This document shows positions 8,425 through 14,830 of a stretch of DNA of 15,100 nucleotides, piece after piece. The translations under genes and the position numbers were made by a program. Source of the DNA: an uncultured Eubacteriales bacterium. GTDB taxonomy: Bacteria > Bacillota > Clostridia > Oscillospirales > Oscillospiraceae. The number at the start of each line of letters is the position of its first letter. Position 1 is the first letter of the stretch. A model generated the notes under the pieces. The model had not been told where the DNA came from. It worked only from the letters and a program-made list of their open reading frames with translations, and searched no databases. The DNA lies in the NCBI GenBank assembly GCA_900549865.1, contig URPU01000057.1, positions 1 to 15,100 of the forward strand, written 5' to 3'.

Positions 8425-8691
8425 TTATTGCTTTAATTTTGCATCCGACACGAGCAGCGTGACCTGATTGTCCGCCACCTCCGCGATGCCTGCGCCGATA
8501 TCTATCTCGGACGCGCCGCCGTTTTCATAGGTGCAGCGCACCCTTCCGTCGGCCAGCGCGCACACCATGGCGGCGTGGTTTGCCAGCACGCCGATGGAGC
8601 CGAGCGTCGTCGGGAGATTGACATAGTCCACGTCGCGCTCAAACACGGTGCTGTCCTGCGTGACGATGCACAGATGGAGTCTAGTTTCCAT
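8425..8691 (-). CDS. atpC: ATP synthase F1 subunit epsilon, short form without the C-terminal helical domain
   Basis: Central-stalk subunit that joins gamma to the c-ring. The 88 residues cover only the N-terminal ten-strand beta-sandwich: an opening LHLCIVTQDSTVFERDVDYVN, the hallmark segment GSIGVLANHAAMVCAL (canonical G-x-x-G-x-L-x-x-H-A), and a closing GAGIAEVADNQVTLLVSDA. Epsilon is usually 130-140 residues, with a two-helix C-terminal domain that can block ATP hydrolysis; here the protein stops right after the sandwich. The end is a normal stop followed by a terminator hairpin, so this looks like a natural short form and not a truncation by damage. ATG 8691 is preceded by GAGGAG (6-nt spacer) overlapping the atpD stop region, and the gap to atpD is 10 nt, so coupling is likely. 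Confidence 0.95.
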   Translation of the reverse strand: METRLHLCIVTQDSTVFERDVDYVNLPTTLGSIGVLANHAAMVCALADGRVRCTYENGGASEIDIGAGIAEVADNQVTLLVSDAKLKQ

Positions 8692-8701
8692 TTACCGCTC
8701 C

Positions 8702-10087
8702 TCAAAACTGCCCGCGCTTTGCAATGACCTCGTCTATATCGCCGCAGAGGAGGAACGCCTGCTCAGGCAGGTCGTCCACTTCGCCGCCGAGTATGGCCTC
8801 AAAGCTTCTGATGGTGTCCTCGAGCTTGACGTATCTGCCCTCCATGCCGGTGAAGTTCTCCGCCACATGGAACGGCTGCGACAGGAAGCGCTGGATGCGG
8901 CGCGCGCGGTTGACCGTTGCGCGATCCTCCGGGCCAAGCTCATCCATGCCGAGCACCGCGATGATGTCCTGAAGCTGTCTGTACTTTTCAAGCACGGCCT
9001 GAACGGCGCGCGCCGTCTCATAGTGGCGCTTGCCAAGCACTGCCGGCTCAAGTATACGCGAGGTGGAATCCAGCGGATCGACCGCAGGATATATGCCCAG
9101 CTCGGATATCGAACGGGAAAGCACCGTTGTCGCGTCAAGGTGCGCGAAGGCCGTTGCGGGCGCGGGGTCTGTAAGGTCGTCGGCCGGAACGTATATGGCC
9201 TGAACGGACGTGACAGAGCCGTCCTTTGTGGAGGTGATACGCTCCTGCAGGGCCCCCATTTCGGTGGCCAGCGTCGGCTGATAGCCGACGGCGGAGGGCA
9301 TACGGCCCAGCAGCGCGGAGACCTCAGAACCGGCCTGCGTGAAGCGGAAGATATTGTCGATGAACAAAAGCACGTCCTGTCCGCTGCGGTCGCGGAAGTC
9401 CTCCGCGATGGTAAGGCCGGACAGAGGAACGCGCAGACGCGCCCCGGGCGGCTCATTCATCTGGCCAAAGACGAGCGCCGTCTTATTGATGACGCCGGAC
9501 TCGTTCATTTCATGCCAGAGGTCGTTGCCCTCACGGCTGCGCTCACCGACGCCGGCGAACACGGAATAGCCGCCGTGCTCATACGCGACGTTGCGGATAA
9601 GCTCCATTATAAGCACCGTTTTGCCGACGCCTGCGCCGCCGAACAGGCCGATCTTACCGCCCTTTGCATACGGGGCAAGCAAATCGACGACCTTGATGCC
9701 GGTCTCCAGCATTTCGGTTGCCGGGCGGATGTCGGTGAAGGCGGGCGCGTCGCGGTGGATGGGCAGGCGCTTATCGGTGTTGACAGCGCCCTTGCCGTCG
9801 ATAGGCTCACCGACGACGTTGAACATGCGGCCCAGCGTCGCCTCGCCGACGGGCATGGTGATGGGCGCGCCGGTGTCAGTGGCCGGTTCGCCGCGGGAGA
9901 TACCGTCCGTAGAGGCCAGCGCGATGCACCGCACAGCGCCGTCGCCTATCTGCTGGACGACCTCCAGCGTGACCTTCCCGGCCTCGCTGTTTATTTCTAC
10001 TGCGTTATATAATTCCGGCAGCTCTCCTGCCGGGAACTGAACGTCAACCACAGGTCCGATGACCCTTTTGACGATACCGTTTACCAT
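8702..10087 (-). CDS. atpD: ATP synthase F1 subunit beta (catalytic)
   Basis: Catalytic subunit, three per F1, making or splitting ATP in the cytoplasmic head. At 461 residues it has the usual length. The P-loop GGAGVGKT is at 150-157, the catalytic glutamate is Glu182 in GERSREGNDL, and Walker B LLFIDN ends near Asp244. QMNEPPGARLRV and SALLGRMPSAVGYQPTL are family signatures. The DELSEED loop that pushes on gamma reads DELGPED (382-388), replacing Ser-Glu with Gly-Pro. Start ATG 10087 has AGGAGG 10 nt upstream. The gene sits 38 nt after atpG and 10 nt before atpC. Confidence 0.98.
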   Translation of the reverse strand: MVNGIVKRVIGPVVDVQFPAGELPELYNAVEINSEAGKVTLEVVQQIGDGAVRCIALASTDGISRGEPATDTGAPITMPVGEATLGRMFNVVGEPIDGKGAVNTDKRLPIHRDAPAFTDIRPATEMLETGIKVVDLLAPYAKGGKIGLFGGAGVGKTVLIMELIRNVAYEHGGYSVFAGVGERSREGNDLWHEMNESGVINKTALVFGQMNEPPGARLRVPLSGLTIAEDFRDRSGQDVLLFIDNIFRFTQAGSEVSALLGRMPSAVGYQPTLATEMGALQERITSTKDGSVTSVQAIYVPADDLTDPAPATAFAHLDATTVLSRSISELGIYPAVDPLDSTSRILEPAVLGKRHYETARAVQAVLEKYRQLQDIIAVLGMDELGPEDRATVNRARRIQRFLSQPFHVAENFTGMEGRYVKLEDTIRSFEAILGGEVDDLPEQAFLLCGDIDEVIAKRGQF

Positions 10088-10125
10088 TGATTCTTTTCCT
10101 CCTTTTGGCTATGAGGCTGCTGCCG

Positions 10126-10971
10126 TTACTGCATCGCGCTGCCGCCCACGATCTCGGATATCTCGGTGGTGATGGCGGACTGTCTTGCATGGTTAAGCTC
10201 CAGAGTGAGCGTGGATATAAGCTCCTCCGTATTATCGGTCGCGGCGGTCATGGCCGTCATTCTGGCGGAATGCTCGCCCGCTTTGGCCTCAAGCAGCACG
10301 GAATAGACGCTGTTGCTGATGTAAAGCTCCACAAGCGAGTTCAGCACGGACTCGGCGTCCGGCTCGAATATATATTCCCGGCCGCTCGCCCCTTCTATTG
10401 CGGGCACCGGCAGAAGCGTCGCCCTGCCGGGAGTCTGCGAAAGGACGGAACGGAACTGCTGGTACACCAGCACTATCTCGTCCGCCTCGCCGGAAGTATA
10501 GAGCGACTTGAGATACTCCGTCAATTCACGGCTCTCCTGCGCGGTGGGCGTGTCGCTTATACCGTCGAACACACGCCTGACGTCAAGGCCGGAGGACGCG
10601 AAGCTGTCCCTGCCCCAGCGGCCGCACACCACGACGAAGCTTTCGCCGCCGTCCGCGGCGATCTGCTCCTCGGCATAGTGCAGAAGGGAGGAATTATACA
10701 CGCCGCACAGGCCCCTGTTGCCCATGAAGAGCACATAACAGCGCCGCTTTATCTCCTCCCGCGGCTTGAGGAAGGGATTGTCGGAGTCCGTCATGCTGCC
10801 CATGAGATGCGAGAGGATGAAGCGGCTTTTATCGGAAAAGCTTTTGAGATTGCCGACGGCAAGCTGGGTGCGCCGCCGCTTTGCGGCCGCGACCATTTTC
10901 ATGGACTTGGTTATCTGCCGGGTGCTCTCGATGCTTTTTATCCTGTTGCGGATAGCACGCATGTTTGCCAC
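10126..10971 (-). CDS. atpG: ATP synthase F1 subunit gamma, GTG start
   Basis: Rotor shaft running through the alpha3beta3 head. From GTG 10971 it is 281 residues, a normal length. It opens MANMRAIRNRIKSIESTRQI, then has the conserved TKSMKMVAAAKRRR helix, a central LFMGNRGLCGVYN core, and the C-terminal helix ending LELNHARQSAITTEISEIVGG. AAGGAGG (10986-10980) is 8 nt before this GTG. The more upstream in-frame GTG (10980) lies inside that ribosome binding site, and the later ATG (10962) would be 17 nt away. It follows the fusion gene by 69 nt, a gap that holds a hairpin. Confidence 0.96.
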   Translation of the reverse strand: MANMRAIRNRIKSIESTRQITKSMKMVAAAKRRRTQLAVGNLKSFSDKSRFILSHLMGSMTDSDNPFLKPREEIKRRCYVLFMGNRGLCGVYNSSLLHYAEEQIAADGGESFVVVCGRWGRDSFASSGLDVRRVFDGISDTPTAQESRELTEYLKSLYTSGEADEIVLVYQQFRSVLSQTPGRATLLPVPAIEGASGREYIFEPDAESVLNSLVELYISNSVYSVLLEAKAGEHSARMTAMTAATDNTEELISTLTLELNHARQSAITTEISEIVGGSAMQ

Positions 10972-10986
10972 ATGCCCCACCTCCTT
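10969..10986 (-). promoter_or_regulatory. Ribosome binding site and GTG start of atpG
   Basis: AAGGAGG at 10986-10980 is followed after 8 nt by GTG at 10971-10969. This start gives MANMR..., matching the short gamma N-terminus. An out-of-frame ATG just upstream of the GTG overlaps the start region. Confidence 0.8.
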
Positions 10987-10999
10987 CTTGTCGGTTTTG

Positions 11000-11032
11000 C
11001 CGCGGCGGGGGCCTTACCGGCCCTCACCGCGG
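11000..11032 (-). other. Intercistronic stem-loop between the alpha fusion and atpG
   Basis: Outer arms CCGCGG (11032-11027 and 11005-11000) flank an inner 5-bp stem GGGCC/GGCCC around GGTAA (11018-11014), with short unpaired stretches between. It lies in the 69-nt gap and leaves the atpG ribosome binding site free. There is no T run, so it is unlikely to be a full terminator. Confidence 0.65.
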
Positions 11033-11040
11033 ATGTTTTT

Positions 11041-13281
11041 TCAAAGCGCCGCGCTCTTTTTGAAGTCCTCAATAACGGCGCGCAGCTTTTCAAGGCTTTC
11101 CTTGCTAAGCTTCTTGCCGCTGAGTATCTCGCCGCGCAGCTCGGGATAATGCTTGTTGACATAGGGGATAAGCGCCTTTTCAAACGCCGCGATGTCCTTC
11201 ACCTCTACGTCGTCGGCATAGCCCTCAGACGCGGCAAAGATGGAGATGACCTGATCGGAGGCCTCCATCGGGGAATAGCACGGCTGCTTGAGAAGCTCCG
11301 TCATTCTGTCGCCGCGGTGCAGCGTGTCGCGCGTGGCCTTGTCAAGGTCGGAGCCGAACTGCGAGAACGCAGCAAGCTCTCTGTACTGCGCAAGGTCCAT
11401 CCTCAGACGGCCCGCGACCTGCTTCATCGCGCCAAGCTGCGCGCTGCCGCCGACACGGGAGACCGACAGGCCGACGTTGACCGCCGGGCGCACGCCGGAG
11501 TTGAACAGATCCGTCTCAAGGAAGATCTGGCCGTCGGTGATGGAAATGACGTTTGTGGGTATGTAGGCAGAGATATCACCGGCCTGCGTCTCTATGATGG
11601 GCAGGGCCGTAAGGCTGCCGCCGCCCAGCTCGTCACTCAGGCGCGCGGCGCGCTCAAGCAGTCTGGAATGCAGGTAGAACACGTCGCCGGGGTATGCCTC
11701 GCGTCCTGGCGGACGGTGCAGCAGCAGGGAAAGCTCACGGTAGGCGACAGCCTGCTTGCTGAGGTCGTCGTATATTATGAGCGCATCCTTGCCATTGTAC
11801 ATGAAGTATTCGCCCATTGCCGCGCCGGAGTATGGCGCGATGTAGAGCATGGGCGCGGGCTCAGACGCCGTGGCGCTGACAACGATGGTGTAATCCATCG
11901 CGCCGTGCTCACGCAGCTTTTCAACAAAGCTTGCCACGGTGGATTCCTTCTGCCCTATGGCAACATAGATGCAGATCATGTCCTTGCCCTTCTGGTTTAT
12001 GATGGTGTCAAGGGCGATGGAGGTCTTACCGGTCTGGCGGTCACCGATTATCAGCTCACGCTGGCCGCGGCCGATGGGTATGAGCGCGTCAATGGCCTTG
12101 ATACCGGTCTGCATTGGCACGGAAACGCCCTTTCTGTCGATGACGCCGGGGGCCTTGGTCTCGATGGGGCGCACCTCATCCGTGTTGATTCTGCCCTTGC
12201 CGTCAACAGGACGGCCAAGCGCATCCACGACGCGGCCAAGCATGGCCTCGCCGACGGGAACTTCGATGATGCGGCCGGTACGGCGCACCTCGTCTCCCTC
12301 CTGAACGTTGTCATAGTTGCCCAGAAGCACGACACCAACATTGTCGCACTCAAGGTCCATGACCATGCCGCGCAGGTCGCCGCGGAACTCAAGCAGCTCG
12401 CCGGACATAACGTCCGAAAGGCCAGAAACGCGGCAGATACCGTCGGACAGGCTGATGACGCGGCCCGTCTGATAGCTGTCTATATCCGTGGGGGCGTTTG
12501 CAAGCGTTTCCTTGAAAACCTCCATCACGTCACCGGCGTCGTCGGTCTCGGCCACTATCTTCTTCACGCGGCTGAGCTGATGCTGAAGCGTGGCGTTATA
12601 CTGCGAGTCGCCCACGCTGACGCACACGCCGCCGATAACGGCGTCGTTTCTTTCAACGCGGATATCCACGGCGTCATGGCCGTATTTATCCTCTATTACC
12701 TTGCCGATTTCCTCGGCATCCGCAGCGGAAAGCTCCTCCCCGCCGCTTATAGTGACCGAAAGCTTTTCGCCGGAGGCGATCTTCACGCGGTCGCTGGGCT
12801 GTATCTCCAGCTTTGCGGGAAGCTCCTCGATAAAGCGGGCGATCAGCGCCTTTCTGCTTTCGGCGCTGCTGCCGCGCAGTATGTCCGCCGCGGCGTCTGT
12901 CAGCTCCTGTGCGGCCTCGGCATTGAAGCGCTTCTGCATATCGAAGCACATCTGCTCATAGCTGCTGGCGCTGTCGGCCTGCGCACTCTGCCGCTGGCGT
13001 TCATTCTCGCTTTTTGCAGCGCTGGAAAGCTCCTGCGCCTGCTGCTTTGCGTCCGCAATAATTCTGTCGCAGTCACTCCTGCCCGCGGCATCAAGCGCCT
13101 CAAGATTGTCTTGCAGCTTCTCTGCGTTTGCCGCGGCCTCCTTCGCGCGCTCCAGATCGCCGGAGACCTTGTCGCGGTAGTCTTTATACATCTTTGCCGC
13201 CGACTTTCTGCCGGCAAAATACAGGCCGCCTGCCAGTATAGCAAAGTTTAGAAGTCCGTAAAATATGTTCCACTCAAACAT
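11041..13281 (-). CDS. atpA: Fusion protein: b-type stalk + delta C-terminal domain + complete ATP synthase subunit alpha
   Basis: A single open frame of 746 codons. Residues 5-24 are a membrane helix and 25-155 a charged helical stalk ending in ELTDAAADILRG...RFIEEL, as in b subunits. Residues 156-243 match the C-terminal domain of delta (SVTISG, a DVRIxV-like strand, then VIGGVCVSVGDSQYNATLQHQLSRV, equivalent to the GGxxIRxGDxxxDxSxxxxLxxL signature). The delta N-terminal helical domain is not seen. Residues 253-746 are alpha: GRVISLSDGI at 273-282, P-loop GDRQTGKT at 413-420, arginine finger Arg609 in SVSRVGGSAQ, and PPGREAYPGDVFYLHSRLLERAA at 524-546. His522 replaces an arginine usual in LLLRRPPGRE. 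Start ATG 13281 follows GGAGGGGTGA. There is no separate atpH. Mycobacterial b-delta fusions are known relatives; extension into alpha is the novelty. An internal start at codon 253 may also give free alpha. Confidence 0.93.
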   Translation of the reverse strand: MFEWNIFYGLLNFAILAGGLYFAGRKSAAKMYKDYRDKVSGDLERAKEAAANAEKLQDNLEALDAAGRSDCDRIIADAKQQAQELSSAAKSENERQRQSAQADSASSYEQMCFDMQKRFNAEAAQELTDAAADILRGSSAESRKALIARFIEELPAKLEIQPSDRVKIASGEKLSVTISGGEELSAADAEEIGKVIEDKYGHDAVDIRVERNDAVIGGVCVSVGDSQYNATLQHQLSRVKKIVAETDDAGDVMEVFKETLANAPTDIDSYQTGRVISLSDGICRVSGLSDVMSGELLEFRGDLRGMVMDLECDNVGVVLLGNYDNVQEGDEVRRTGRIIEVPVGEAMLGRVVDALGRPVDGKGRINTDEVRPIETKAPGVIDRKGVSVPMQTGIKAIDALIPIGRGQRELIIGDRQTGKTSIALDTIINQKGKDMICIYVAIGQKESTVASFVEKLREHGAMDYTIVVSATASEPAPMLYIAPYSGAAMGEYFMYNGKDALIIYDDLSKQAVAYRELSLLLHRPPGREAYPGDVFYLHSRLLERAARLSDELGGGSLTALPIIETQAGDISAYIPTNVISITDGQIFLETDLFNSGVRPAVNVGLSVSRVGGSAQLGAMKQVAGRLRMDLAQYRELAAFSQFGSDLDKATRDTLHRGDRMTELLKQPCYSPMEASDQVISIFAASEGYADDVEVKDIAAFEKALIPYVNKHYPELRGEILSGKKLSKESLEKLRAVIEDFKKSAAL
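12523..12534 (-). promoter_or_regulatory. Candidate internal translation start for free alpha (codon 253 of the fusion)
   Basis: In-frame ATG 12525-12523 is preceded by GGTGA (12534-12530) with a 4-nt spacer. GGTGA pairs with the downstream part of the anti-Shine-Dalgarno sequence, and the spacing corresponds to 7 nt from the GGAGG core position. Translation from here gives 494 residues beginning MEVFKETL, close to the normal ~500-residue alpha. Confidence 0.5.
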
Positions 13282-13322
13282 GCGTCAGTCACCCCTCCTT
13301 CCTGCTGTCTTTCTATTCATGC

Positions 13323-13745
13323 TCATTTGCCGGTGAGCCTTTCCGCCAGCGTCTGCGCAAGCTGCTCCTTCTCGGAGTCGAGCTTCGCCTTGGCGTCCTG
13401 CGCCATTGCGTCAACACGTGCGCGGGCCTCCCGGCGCTCCTTGGCGTTATCCGCCATGAGCTGTCTGGCATACTCATCATGCGCTTTCCCGTCCTCGGCG
13501 CGCTGTCCGGCAAGGATGGCCTTCGCCTCCTCGCGCTTGGCCGCCTTGGCCTCGTCTATACGCTTTTCGCTTTCGGCGATCTCCGCAAGCGCGCCGCGCT
13601 CTTTCTCAAGGCCGGCATCTATACGCGCCTGACGTTCCTTCATAAACTTCAGGACGGGCTGGTACAGGAATTTATCAAGCAAAAACAGCAGAAGGAAGAA
13701 GCTGATTATGGTGAGAACAAGCTCTGAAATATTGATACTCAGCAT
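13323..13745 (-). CDS. atpF: ATP synthase F0 subunit b (peripheral stalk)
   Basis: Peripheral stalk protein that holds the head against rotation. It has 140 residues, shorter than the usual ~160-170. An N-terminal membrane helix spans about 8-27 (ELVLTIISFFLLLFLLDKFL) and is followed by the family signature YQPVLKFMKERQARI. The rest is a long Ala/Glu/Lys/Arg coiled-coil helix to LAERLTGK. ATG 13745 follows AAGGAGA with a 5-nt spacer. The next gene starts 41 nt downstream and contains a second b-like stalk, so this protein probably forms a b/b' heterodimer with it. Confidence 0.94.
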   Translation of the reverse strand: MLSINISELVLTIISFFLLLFLLDKFLYQPVLKFMKERQARIDAGLEKERGALAEIAESEKRIDEAKAAKREEAKAILAGQRAEDGKAHDEYARQLMADNAKERREARARVDAMAQDAKAKLDSEKEQLAQTLAERLTGK

Positions 13746-13763
13746 ACTAATCTCCTTATGATG

Positions 13764-13787
13764 GGCAGCGCGGCATTCCGCGCCGCC
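13764..13787 (-). other. Intercistronic hairpin between atpE and atpF
   Basis: In the atp mRNA the arms 13787-13778 and 13773-13764 form a 10-bp GC-rich stem with a single G-U wobble around a 4-nt loop. On the opposite strand the same position is an A-C mismatch, which fits selection on the atp transcript. It lies 21 nt after the atpE stop and leaves the atpF ribosome binding site open. Confidence 0.7.
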
Positions 13788-13808
13788 TCATTGTTGCGCT
13801 TCCCTTGC

Positions 13809-14036
13809 TTAGATCTTTGCCACGAGCATGAACGCGATGAGCAGGCCGTAAATGGTCAGTGCTTCCATAAGGCCGAGAGAGAGGATCAGCGTGGAACGGA
13901 TGTCCTTTGCCGCCTCAGGCTGGCGCGCAATAGATTCCATTGCTTTGGTTGCGGTCTTGCCCTGAGCGATTGCGGGGGCGATGGTGCTGATTGCGATGGT
14001 TAATGCAGCCGCTATTGCTATCAATCCACTGTTCAT
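13809..14036 (-). CDS. atpE: ATP synthase F0 subunit c (rotor ring)
   Basis: Membrane hairpin that forms the rotating c-ring. It has 75 residues: helix 1 about 4-26, the polar loop ARQPE at 37-41, and helix 2 about 47-73. The ion-binding carboxylate is Glu58 in LMEALTIYG. Helix 1 has Pro21 and Gln25 at the positions of the Na+-site Pro and Gln, but the hydroxyl residue after the glutamate is Ala59, as in cyanobacterial proton rings, so proton coupling is predicted. The helix-packing GxGxGxG motif reads TxAxAxA (18-24). ATG 14036 follows AAAGGAGA with a 6-nt spacer, in an A/T-rich leader. Confidence 0.97.
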   Translation of the reverse strand: MNSGLIAIAAALTIAISTIAPAIAQGKTATKAMESIARQPEAAKDIRSTLILSLGLMEALTIYGLLIAFMLVAKI

Positions 14037-14094
14037 TTTTTATCTCCTTTAAAATAATTTTTTAATAATTTTTATTGCTTACATGTTTTGTTTT
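14037..14094 (-). promoter_or_regulatory. A/U-rich leader before atpE
   Basis: The 58-nt gap between atpB and atpE is almost entirely A and T apart from the AAAGGAGA ribosome binding site. It has no hairpin, unlike the c-b and alpha-gamma gaps. An unstructured A/U-rich leader is known to raise atpE translation in Escherichia coli. The same use here is inference. Confidence 0.5.
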
Positions 14095-14760
14095 TTACTC
14101 TTCTTCCGCCGCTTCCGCTATGTACAAGGACAGCAGCATCGTAAAGACCAGCGCCTGTATCAGGCAGAACAGGATACTGAGCACCTGCATGACCAGCGGA
14201 ACGAGCACCGGGAAGATAGTGTAGAGGTTCTCCGTGACCATCTCTTCGCCGTAAAGGTTGCCGAAAAGACGCAGCGCCAGAGAGAACGGCCGCACGAACT
14301 GCTCAATGAGCGTCAGGGGCAGCATCACACTCAAGAATGACTTGAGGTAGCCCTTCCAGCCGCGCTCCTTCACACCGACTGTGTGTATCGTGAAGAAGCC
14401 GACTATAGCCAGTCCCGCCGTGACCGACAGGCTTGCCGTGGGCACCTTGAACGCCTTTAAGTGACCCGCGCCGGGCAGCAGTCCGGAATAGTTGCTGACG
14501 ATGATGAACACAAAGACCGTGGCAAGCACCGGGAAGCATTTATCTGTCAGCTTCTCGCCAAGGATATTCGAGTAGTACCCGTGCAGCTTGCCGACTGCCT
14601 GCTCGGCAAGGTTTTGCAGCGGGCCGGGAACATTCTTCATGTTCCTTGTCGCAAGGATGGACAAAACCGTCAGCACGGCAGTGATCACCCAAATCGTCAC
14701 GATCACGCCCGTGATCTCTATCGGACCGATCGAAAACAGAACGTTACTTGTCTCCTCCAT
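14095..14760 (-). CDS. atpB: ATP synthase F0 subunit a (ion channel)
   Basis: Membrane stator subunit that carries protons to and from the c-ring. It has 221 residues, short compared with E. coli (271) but common in Firmicutes. Several hydrophobic helices are evident (about 16-37, 76-97, 108-128, 143-165, 182-215). The essential arginine is Arg164 in SLALRLFGNLYGEE, the family's strongest signature. Gln202 in the last helix (LIQALVFTMLLSLYI) matches the conserved glutamine of that helix. ATG 14760 follows GGAGGTGAT with ideal spacing. It is the first gene of the operon, directly behind a promoter; no atpI precedes it in the 340 bases that remain. Confidence 0.97.
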   Translation of the reverse strand: MEETSNVLFSIGPIEITGVIVTIWVITAVLTVLSILATRNMKNVPGPLQNLAEQAVGKLHGYYSNILGEKLTDKCFPVLATVFVFIIVSNYSGLLPGAGHLKAFKVPTASLSVTAGLAIVGFFTIHTVGVKERGWKGYLKSFLSVMLPLTLIEQFVRPFSLALRLFGNLYGEEMVTENLYTIFPVLVPLVMQVLSILFCLIQALVFTMLLSLYIAEAAEEE

Positions 14761-14763
14761 TTT

Positions 14764-14772
14764 ATCACCTCC
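14764..14772 (-). promoter_or_regulatory. Full-length Shine-Dalgarno site of atpB
   Basis: GGAGGTGAT (14772-14764) matches nine consecutive bases of the 16S tail complement, with 7 nt between GGAGG and ATG 14760. It marks strong initiation at the head of the operon. Confidence 0.85.
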
Positions 14773-14799
14773 GTATATTGCTTATTTTTGTGCTTGCAT

Positions 14800-14828
14800 A
14801 TAATATCATTTTTTTGCTCTGGATTCAA
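14800..14828 (-). promoter_or_regulatory. Sigma-A promoter of the atp operon
   Basis: The -35 TTGAAT (14828-14823, four of six) and -10 TATTAT (14805-14800, five of six) are 17 bp apart, and TGA directly before the -10 gives an extended -10 (TGn). Transcription should start near 14794, giving a leader of about 35 nt to the atpB start. Confidence 0.8.
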
Positions 14829-14830
14829 CA

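Noticed and set aside
8648..10012. A 454-codon plus-strand frame opposite atpD
   Set aside because: Same shadow effect; rich in Arg and His, with no domain and no promoter or ribosome binding site on that strand.
10972..10980. GTG 10980 as start of atpG
   Set aside because: It overlaps the AAGGAGG ribosome binding site itself; GTG 10971 has correct spacing and gives the usual gamma N-terminus.
10087..13251. A 1054-codon open frame on the plus strand, antisense to the atp genes
   Set aside because: It lies opposite atpG and the alpha fusion, whose products are unmistakable. GC-rich third positions of those genes suppress stop codons on the other strand; the translation has no recognisable domain.
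13809..14036. Sodium-coupled c-ring, suggested by Pro21 and Gln25
   Set aside because: The residue after the ion-binding glutamate is Ala59, not Ser or Thr; the same Gln-Glu-Ala pattern occurs in proton-coupled cyanobacterial rings.
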